From: Microbacterium sp. LWO14-1.2
GTDB lineage: Bacteria; Actinomycetota; Actinomycetes; Actinomycetales; Microbacteriaceae
Direction: 5' to 3'
Length of the DNA stretch: 64,000 bases
NCBI RefSeq assembly: GCF_038397715.1
Contig: NZ_CP151633.1
Coordinates: 2,480,001-2,544,000 of the forward strand
Shown here: positions 58,577-64,000 of the stretch, piece by piece
Layout: each line of letters starts with the position of its first letter
Position numbering within the stretch: position 1 is the first letter of the stretch
The notes under the pieces: generated by a model
What the model saw: the letters and a program-made list of their open reading frames with translations, nothing else
What the model was told of the DNA's origin: nothing
Database searches by the model: none
Position numbers and translations under genes: made by a program

Positions 58577-59596
58577 ATGATGATGCTCACCCGAAAGAGA
58601 AGTGTCCGTCTCGCCCTCGCGGCAGTCGCCCTTACCGCCGTCCTTGGCGCAACCGCCTGCTCGGCCAGCAACAGCGGCGGCGCGGGAGGCGGGGGAGCCC
58701 CCGACATCCTGCGCCAAGGCGTATCCATCGACGCGCCGTCCGGTCCTGGCAGCGGCTACGACCAGACCGCCCGCGCCATCGAGGCCACGCTCAAGGGCGA
58801 AGACCTCGTCTCCCGCGTCCAGGTCTCCAACACGGAAGGCGCCGGCGGCACCGTGGCACTGGCGGAGTTCGTGACCAAGACCGATCCGGATGAACTGATG
58901 ATCGGCGGACTGTCGCTCGTCGGCGCCACCATCACGAACAACGCCCCGAACACGCTCGAAGAGCTGACGCCCATCGCCCGCCTCATCGGCGAGTACGACG
59001 TCATCGTCGTGCCGGCCGCAAGCCCGCACGAGACGCTTCAAGACTTCTTCGACGCGCTGGCGGACGACCCGGGCAAGAACCCCATCGCCATCGGCAACCA
59101 GGGCGGGTATGACCACATGTGGGGCGGCATGCTCGCTCAGGACGCAGGCCTCGAGGCCACGGACGTGAACTTCGTCACGTTCTCCGGTGGCGGGGAAGCG
59201 CTCATCGCTCTTCTCGGGAACCAGGTCGCGGCGGGCATCTCCGGTTACGGCGAGTTCGCCGACGCCATCGAGAATGGCGACCTTCGCATCCTCGCGACGG
59301 CGTCCGCCGAGCCGCTGGAGATCGCACCTGACGCTCCCACCATCGCTGACGCCGGTTACCCCGACTCCGCCCTTGTGAACTGGCGTGGAGTCTTCGCCCC
59401 TCCTGGGATCAGCGACGAGGACCGCGCGACGCTCGAGGCGCTGTTCGAAGACGTCGTGAAGTCCGACAGCTGGAAAGAGGTCCTCGAGACCAACGGCTGG
59501 AGCGACGAGTGGCTGGGCAGTGACGACTTCGGTACCGAGCTGACGTCCGTCCAGGAGCAGACACAGCAGCTGCTGGCGGACCTCGGGCTGGTATGA
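58577..59596 (+). CDS. tctC: tripartite tricarboxylate transporter substrate-binding lipoprotein (TctC/Bug family)
   Basis: Extracytoplasmic receptor of a TTT system, 339 residues. Lipobox GATAC with Cys28. Bug-family features: VSIDAPSGPGSGYDQTARAIEATL near residue 48, VSNTEGAGGTVALAEFV near 85, LIGEYDVIVVPAASPHETLQDFF near 140 and the late FAPPGISDEDRATLEALFEDVVKS. ATG at 58577 follows GCGGAGATCA. First gene of tctC-tctB-tctA-dehydrogenase. The ligand is a di- or tricarboxylate or hydroxy-acid; the carboxylate-binding loop GSGYDQ differs from the citrate consensus. Confidence 0.92.
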   Translation: MMMLTRKRSVRLALAAVALTAVLGATACSASNSGGAGGGGAPDILRQGVSIDAPSGPGSGYDQTARAIEATLKGEDLVSRVQVSNTEGAGGTVALAEFVTKTDPDELMIGGLSLVGATITNNAPNTLEELTPIARLIGEYDVIVVPAASPHETLQDFFDALADDPGKNPIAIGNQGGYDHMWGGMLAQDAGLEATDVNFVTFSGGGEALIALLGNQVAAGISGYGEFADAIENGDLRILATASAEPLEIAPDAPTIADAGYPDSALVNWRGVFAPPGISDEDRATLEALFEDVVKSDSWKEVLETNGWSDEWLGSDDFGTELTSVQEQTQQLLADLGLV

Positions 59597-60084
59597 AGCT
59601 CTCGATTCAGAGCAAGGGGGAGCTCGCGTTCGCCGGGCTCCTCCTTGTCCTCGGCATCTTCGTTCTCATCGAGACGGCGGCGATTCCGATCCCTGTTGCC
59701 GCGAGCAACGTCGGCCCCCGGTTCATGCCGTACTTCGCCGGCGGCCTGCTCACGGTCGCTGCAGCCTGGACTCTGCTCGAGATCCTGCGTGGCCGCTCCG
59801 CGTCCCCGGAAGAGTCCGAGCTCGCCGACCCGACGCAGAAGTTCCACTTCGGTCGCGTCGCGCTCCTGGTCGCCTCGGTCATCGCCTTCGGCGTCCTGCT
59901 GGACCCGCTCGGCTACCTCATCGCTGCGCCGCTGTGCATGTTCGGCCTGCTGCTGACCTTCGGTGCTCGGCGCTGGTGGCTCATGACCGTCGTCTCCGTC
60001 GTTCTCCCCGTGCTCATCTTCCTTCTGTTCACCGAGGTGCTGGGTATCTACCTACCCCTCGGACCGTTCGAAGGCCTCTTCTGA
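59593..60084 (+). CDS. tctB: tripartite tricarboxylate transporter small membrane subunit
   Basis: 163-residue membrane protein with four hydrophobic segments: [19 protein letters not shown] near residue 8, [22 protein letters not shown] near 44, [35 protein letters not shown] near 92-127, and [27 protein letters not shown] at the end. DPLGYLIA and the final [10 protein letters not shown] fit TctB. ATG at 59593 overlaps the tctC stop. Confidence 0.9.
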   Translation: MKLSIQSKGELAFAGLLLVLGIFVLIETAAIPIPVAASNVGPRFMPYFAGGLLTVAAAWTLLEILRGRSASPEESELADPTQKFHFGRVALLVASVIAFGVLLDPLGYLIAAPLCMFGLLLTFGARRWWLMTVVSVVLPVLIFLLFTEVLGIYLPLGPFEGLF

Positions 60085-60094
60085 AAGTCCCATC

Positions 60095-61717
60095 ATGGAA
60101 GGCTTGCAAGGACTCATCGACGGCTTCGCCGTCGCGCTGACTCCGGGGAACCTGCTCTTCGCATTCCTCGGCGTCCTCGCGGGAACCTTCGTCGGTGTTC
60201 TCCCCGGCATCGGACCCGCGCTCACCATCGCTCTGCTCCTGCCCCTGACCTATACGGTCGCCCCGGAAGCGGCGTTCATCATGTTCGCTGGCATCTATTA
60301 CGGCGCGATGTACGGTGGCTCAACCACATCCATCCTCCTGAACACTCCAGGCGAGTCCGGGTCGATGATGACAGCCGTCGAAGGCAACAAGATGGCAAGG
60401 ACCGGGCGCGCGGCAGCAGCCCTCGCGACTGCCGCCATCGGATCGTTCGTCGCTGGAACCATCGCCACCGTTTTGCTCGCGTTCGTCGCCCCCTACGTCG
60501 TCGATGTCGCGATCCTCCTCGGCCCAGCGGACTATCTCGCCCTCATCGTGGTCGCGTTCATGACGGTCGGAGCGCTCCTGGGAGCCTCGCCCGCCCGCGG
60601 ATTTGTCAGTGTCAGCATCGGTCTGGTCATCGGCCTCATCGGCTTCGACGCTCAGAGCGGCGTCGCACGGTTCACCTTCGGGATCCCTCGCCTACTCGAT
60701 GGCGTCAGCTCCATCGTCATCATCGTCGGACTCTTCGCGCTCGGTGAAGCGGTCTACCTCGCGGCCAAGATGCGCAAGGGCAAGCCGCAGATCATGGCCA
60801 TCAACAAGGGCAAGCACTGGATGACCCGCGAAGACTGGAAGCGCTCCTGGCCTGCGTGGCTCCGCGGCACGCTCATCGGCTGGCCCCTCGGCGCAGTCCC
60901 GGTCGGAGGGTCCGAGGTCCCGACCTTCCTGTCGTACGCGGCAGAGAAGCGCCTTTCCCGGCACAAGGAGGAGTTCGGACACGGTGCCATCGAGGGTGTC
61001 GCCGGCCCCGAGGCGGCCAACAATGCCAATGCCGCAGGTGCTCTCATGCCGCTGCTCGCGCTCGGGCTGCCGACAACAGCCACGGCCGCGGTGATCCTCG
61101 TTGCGTTCCAGCAGTACGGCATCCAGCCGGGGCCGCGACTGCTGGAGACGCAGCCCGAGCTCGTCTGGGGTCTTGTCGCAGCGCTCCTCATCGGAAACCT
61201 GATGCTCCTCATCATCAACCTCCCGCTCGTCGGGCTCTGGGTGAAGGTGCTCCGGATCCCGACTCCGTACCTCTACGCGGGGATCATCATCTTCGCCCTG
61301 CTCGGTGCGTACAGCCTCAAAGGGTCCGTGTTCGACGTCTTCGTCCTCTTGGTCGTCGGCATCCTGGGCTACTTCATGCGGCAGTATGGCTTCCCCATCG
61401 CACCACTCATCATCGGTGTGATCCTCGGCCCGGTCGCTGAGCAGCAGCTTCGACGTGCATTGGCGATCTCGGACGGCGACGCACTCGCGCTCATCCACTC
61501 GCCGTTCTCCATCGCCTGCTACGTGCTCGTCATCCTCGTCGCCATCGTTCCCTTCTTCCTGAAGCGCTGGGAGCGCCGCACCGCGGCCGAGGTCGGTCTG
61601 GATGAGGTCGACGCGGGCTTCGCCACCTCCACGCTTCGCACCGTCGACAAGCGCACCGCCCGCCGCGAGGCGAAGGTGGCTGCCAAGGCGTCCGCCGGCG
61701 ACAAGACCACCCCCTGA
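60095..61717 (+). CDS. tctA: tripartite tricarboxylate transporter large permease
   Basis: 540-residue permease with about 11-12 membrane helices. The TctA signature [24 protein letters not shown] is near residue 27, [24 protein letters not shown] near 67 (nucleotide-independent substrate path), and [32 protein letters not shown] near 305. All three hallmarks are intact. It follows tctB by ten bases. Together TctCBA imports a carboxylate driven by a cation gradient. Confidence 0.95.
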   Translation: MEGLQGLIDGFAVALTPGNLLFAFLGVLAGTFVGVLPGIGPALTIALLLPLTYTVAPEAAFIMFAGIYYGAMYGGSTTSILLNTPGESGSMMTAVEGNKMARTGRAAAALATAAIGSFVAGTIATVLLAFVAPYVVDVAILLGPADYLALIVVAFMTVGALLGASPARGFVSVSIGLVIGLIGFDAQSGVARFTFGIPRLLDGVSSIVIIVGLFALGEAVYLAAKMRKGKPQIMAINKGKHWMTREDWKRSWPAWLRGTLIGWPLGAVPVGGSEVPTFLSYAAEKRLSRHKEEFGHGAIEGVAGPEAANNANAAGALMPLLALGLPTTATAAVILVAFQQYGIQPGPRLLETQPELVWGLVAALLIGNLMLLIINLPLVGLWVKVLRIPTPYLYAGIIIFALLGAYSLKGSVFDVFVLLVVGILGYFMRQYGFPIAPLIIGVILGPVAEQQLRRALAISDGDALALIHSPFSIACYVLVILVAIVPFFLKRWERRTAAEVGLDEVDAGFATSTLRTVDKRTARREAKVAAKASAGDKTTP

Positions 61718-61726
61718 GAGGACCCC

Positions 61727-62791
61727 ATGCACATCCTTGTACTGCCCGGAGACGGCATCGGGCCAGAGATCACCGAGTCCACCCTCGAAGTGCTCCGCGC
61801 CGTCGAGCGCACCCACGACGTGACCTTCGAGATCGAAAGCGCCGACATCGGCCTGAAGAGCCTCGCGGAGGTCGGCACGACGTTGCCGGCCGACGTCCTC
61901 AAGCGAGTTCCCCAAGCGGACGGAGTCATCCTCGGCCCGGTATCGCACTACGAGTACCCGGCCAAGCACGAGGGCGGATTCAACCCCTCGGCGGAACTCC
62001 GCGTGCAGTTCGATCTGTTCGCCAATGTCCGGCCGTGCCGGTCGCGAGCGGACATGAGCATTCTGCGGACGCCGATGGACCTAGTCCTCGTGCGCGAGAA
62101 CACCGAGGGGTTCTACTCCGACAGGAACATGTTCGCCGGATCCGGCGAATTCATGCCCGATCCCGACAGCGCCTTCAGCATCCGGAAGGTGACGGCGCGT
62201 GCATCGTCACGCGTTGCACGTGCGGCGTTCGAGATCGCTCAACGCCGCAACAACAAGGTCACGGCCGTCCACAAGGCCAACGTCGTGAAGCTCTCCGACG
62301 GGCTGTTCCTCCGCGAGGTTCGCAAGGTCGCTGAGGAGTACCCGGACGTCGAGCTCACTGAACTCATCGTCGATGCGGCGGCCGCGGCGCTCATCAAGCG
62401 GCCCGACCACTTCGACGTCATCGTGACGACGAACATGTTCGGCGACATTCTCTCGGATGAAGCGTCCGAACTGTCCGGCAGCCTGGGCCTGGGTGGTTCC
62501 CTGAACGTGGGCGACGACATCGCCGTCGCGCAGGCGCAGCACGGCTCCGCGCCCGATATCGCGGGTCGCGGAATCGCCAACCCGACTTCGCTCATCCTGT
62601 CCGCGGCGATGCTTCTGGACTGGCGCGGCAGACAGGACGGCTCGGTTGCACTGCAGGATGCCGCGGGGGCCATTGAGGCCGCTGTGGATCGTGTGCTCAG
62701 CAACCCGCAGACGCGTACGGGCGACATCGGCGGAGCACTCGGTACTGCGGAGTTCACCCGCCATGTCGTCGAGGCGTTGTCGCACCGTTGA
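61727..62791 (+). CDS. isocitrate/isopropylmalate-family decarboxylating dehydrogenase
   Basis: 354-residue beta-decarboxylating dehydrogenase of the tartrate/D-malate/isopropylmalate group. N-terminal ILVLPGDGIGPEITESTLEVLRAV, substrate loop LVLVRENTEGFYSDR near residue 118, KANVVKLSDGLF with catalytic Lys near 180, VTTNMFGDILSDEASELSGSLGLGGSLNVGD with the metal Asps near 230, and HGSAPDIAGRGIANPTSLILS near 265. The RENTEGFY loop suggests a substrate other than isopropylmalate, such as tartrate, malate or a homologue. Located nine bases after tctA, so it probably oxidises the imported acid. Confidence 0.9.
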   Translation: MHILVLPGDGIGPEITESTLEVLRAVERTHDVTFEIESADIGLKSLAEVGTTLPADVLKRVPQADGVILGPVSHYEYPAKHEGGFNPSAELRVQFDLFANVRPCRSRADMSILRTPMDLVLVRENTEGFYSDRNMFAGSGEFMPDPDSAFSIRKVTARASSRVARAAFEIAQRRNNKVTAVHKANVVKLSDGLFLREVRKVAEEYPDVELTELIVDAAAAALIKRPDHFDVIVTTNMFGDILSDEASELSGSLGLGGSLNVGDDIAVAQAQHGSAPDIAGRGIANPTSLILSAAMLLDWRGRQDGSVALQDAAGAIEAAVDRVLSNPQTRTGDIGGALGTAEFTRHVVEALSHR

Positions 62792-62807
62792 CCACTCCGA
62801 ACATAAC

Positions 62808-62841
62808 GTGGGCCCCTCGCCAGGGAGTGCGAGGGGCCCAC
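62808..62841. terminator. bidirectional terminator
   Basis: Perfect 12-bp arms GTGGGCCCCTCG (62808-62819) and CGAGGGGCCCAC (62830-62841) around a 10-base loop, between the convergent dehydrogenase genes ending at 62791 and 62860. Confidence 0.9.
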
Positions 62842-62859
62842 GAGTGTGGGTGCGGAGAA

Positions 62860-63933
62860 CTACAGGGTGAACTCCACTCCCTGCTCGTCCGCAATGAGCT
62901 GCAGGTCCAGGATCGTCTGCTCCGGAAGCTGCAGACCGCCGGCCTCTGCCACCCGAGCAGCAGAGCGGTCCTCCACTTCGCCGGGGTAGAAGATCTCGTT
63001 CGCGTCCTGCGCGAGCGGAGTGCTCTTCACCTCGTCGACGAGGTGGGAGACGCGCTCTGCATATCCCTCGGGGTCACCGGTAGCGTTCACGTCGATGGCG
63101 AGGAAGAGGTGGCCGGCGCCGCTGGCCTTGTCCGCCTCGTACGGGCCGTGCACTCCGGTGCCGACGGCGCTGCCCGTCAGGGCGCCCGACAGCACATCCA
63201 TCATGAAGGTGATGGCGTAACCCTTGTGCGCGGCCATCGGCAAGATGACACCGTGGACTGCCTCGGCCGCATCGGTGGTCCGTGCGCCGTCCTCGGTGAG
63301 TGCCCAACTGTCGGGGATGAGTTCGCCCTTCTGGCGGGCGAGGTAGATCTTCCCGCGCGCCACAGCGGTGTTGGCGATGTCTACGGCGACGACGCGGTCA
63401 CCGTAGGGCGCTGCGATAGACCAGGGGTTGGTGCCCAGACGCTTCTCGCGACCGCCCCATGGGGCCATGGCAGGCGAGGCGTTCGTCGTGAGGATCGCTG
63501 CGCAGCCGTCGGCGGCGGCGCGGCGGGTGAAGTACATCGCGGTGCCGAAGTGGTTGGAGTTTCGCACGCCGACCGCACCGATGCCGTGCTCTCGAGCGCG
63601 GCGCACCGCTTCGATCCGCGCGTGCTCGGTCAGCACCTGTCCGATGCCGTCGTGGCCGTCGTAGATGGCGAGGGCTCCGGTGTCAATAACGGTGGACGGT
63701 GCGGTCACCGTCTTCATCGCTCCGGTGCGCAATCGCTCGAGATACCAGGGCAGACGCAGCACGCCGTGCGACTGATGGCCCCACTCGTCGGCCGCGACCA
63801 AGCTATCTGCGACCAAAGCGGCATCGGCATCGGGTACGCCCTGCGACGTGAGGATTCGCGTTGCGAAGGTCCGAAGCGAAGACGGGGACACCAACTGAGT
63901 GGGTGCCGCGTCGAGGGAAGGCTGAGCGTCCAT
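62860..63933 (-). CDS. malate/L-lactate-type dehydrogenase (Ldh2 family)
   Basis: 357-residue NAD(P)-dependent 2-hydroxyacid dehydrogenase. Family motifs: LVAADEWGHQSHGVLRLPWYLERL near residue 50 with the conserved His, VGVRNSNHFGTAMYFTRRAAADGCAAILTTNASPAMAPWGG near 125, FGTNPWSIA-like LGTNPWSIAAPYGDRVVAVDIA, and AVHGVILPMAAHKGYAITFMMDVLSGALTGSA near 235 (substrate site). Could act on malate, tartrate-derived or ureidoglycolate-like acids. ATG at 63933 chosen because upstream codons cover the operator; convergent to the tct operon and preceded by a palindrome shared with it. Confidence 0.9.
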   Translation of the reverse strand: MDAQPSLDAAPTQLVSPSSLRTFATRILTSQGVPDADAALVADSLVAADEWGHQSHGVLRLPWYLERLRTGAMKTVTAPSTVIDTGALAIYDGHDGIGQVLTEHARIEAVRRAREHGIGAVGVRNSNHFGTAMYFTRRAAADGCAAILTTNASPAMAPWGGREKRLGTNPWSIAAPYGDRVVAVDIANTAVARGKIYLARQKGELIPDSWALTEDGARTTDAAEAVHGVILPMAAHKGYAITFMMDVLSGALTGSAVGTGVHGPYEADKASGAGHLFLAIDVNATGDPEGYAERVSHLVDEVKSTPLAQDANEIFYPGEVEDRSAARVAEAGGLQLPEQTILDLQLIADEQGVEFTL

Positions 63934-63965
63934 TGGTCTGCCCGTCCGATCAGTCAGGATGAGAT

Positions 63966-63987
63966 GTGTACACCTACAGGTATACAC
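63966..63987. promoter_or_regulatory. GntR-type palindrome upstream of the dehydrogenase
   Basis: GTGTACACCT-AC-AGGTATACAC: 10-base arms, one mismatch, two-base spacer, 33-54 bases upstream of the start at 63933. It contains the GTATACA word seen at 58483-58490. Confidence 0.55.
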
Positions 63988-64000
63988 TACCTACGGAAAG

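Overview
The window is high-GC actinobacterial DNA. The codon use, the recurring GGATGCC/GCATCC words, the dispersed 'GCGTTTCGTCTCG ... CGAGACGAAACGC' repeat and a cytochrome bd operon of the form cydA-cydB-cydD-cydC all fit Microbacteriaceae, most likely Microbacterium. Genus is inferred from style only.

Layout. (1) 0.2-15.8 kb looks like ordinary chromosome: an arabinose/ribose-type sugar ABC importer, a small exported protein, an SseB-like protein, radA, a Cys-rich HTH regulator next to cydABDC, a putative Fe/2OG-type protein behind an iron box, a MetE-like protein and tRNA-Ser(CGA). (2) 15.8-17.0 kb, just after the tRNA, is a graveyard: a 5'-truncated cytochrome b561-like fragment and a sucrose phosphorylase fragment. 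(3) 17.0-39.2 kb is a catabolic island bounded by a 188-bp perfect direct repeat (16315-16502 and 39579-39766). It carries an AMP-forming acyl-CoA ligase, a MaoC hydratase, a metal-dependent amidohydrolase, two SDRs, a peptide/opine-type ABC importer with two binding proteins, a YtcJ-type amidohydrolase, an amidase, a DUF3237 protein, a hotdog protein without the catalytic dyad, a two-component flavin monooxygenase, an ADP-forming acyl-CoA synthetase and four regulators (MarR, TetR, IclR and a shared AT-rich operator). The substrate is unknown; this is the best candidate for an undescribed pathway. (4) 39.8-49.5 kb holds a nucleotidyltransferase and then a 4-hydroxybenzoate/protocatechuate 4,5-cleavage operon (ligJ-ligK-ligI-ligAB fusion-ligC-AKR-cytosolic ModA-like) with LysR, IclR and pobA. 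Together these convert 4-hydroxybenzoate to pyruvate and oxaloacetate; only the oxalomesaconate tautomerase is not recognisable. (5) 50.3-51.3 kb is a decayed second copy of the island's maoC-amidohydrolase pair, with a 258-bp near-identical patch shared with the island copy. (6) 51.3-55.1 kb is an amine/aldehyde oxidation group (aldehyde dehydrogenase, Lrp, FAD oxidoreductase, cupin). (7) 55.1-56.6 kb is a MerR/NmrA-type reductase pair with a clear MerR operator; a relic of the same arrangement sits at 39.3-39.6 kb. (8) 56.6-63.9 kb is a GntR-controlled hydroxy-acid module: MFS, a TctCBA tripartite tricarboxylate transporter, an isopropylmalate/isocitrate-type dehydrogenase and a malate/lactate dehydrogenase.

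How it works together. From about 16 kb onward the window is a mosaic of uptake and oxidation modules for aromatic, acyl, amine and hydroxy-acid substrates, each with its own regulator and many with translationally coupled genes. Duplicated fragments, a chimeric ORF and a frameshifted paralogue show that the mosaic has been rearranged by recombination between repeated segments. No transposase, integrase or CRISPR array was recognised.
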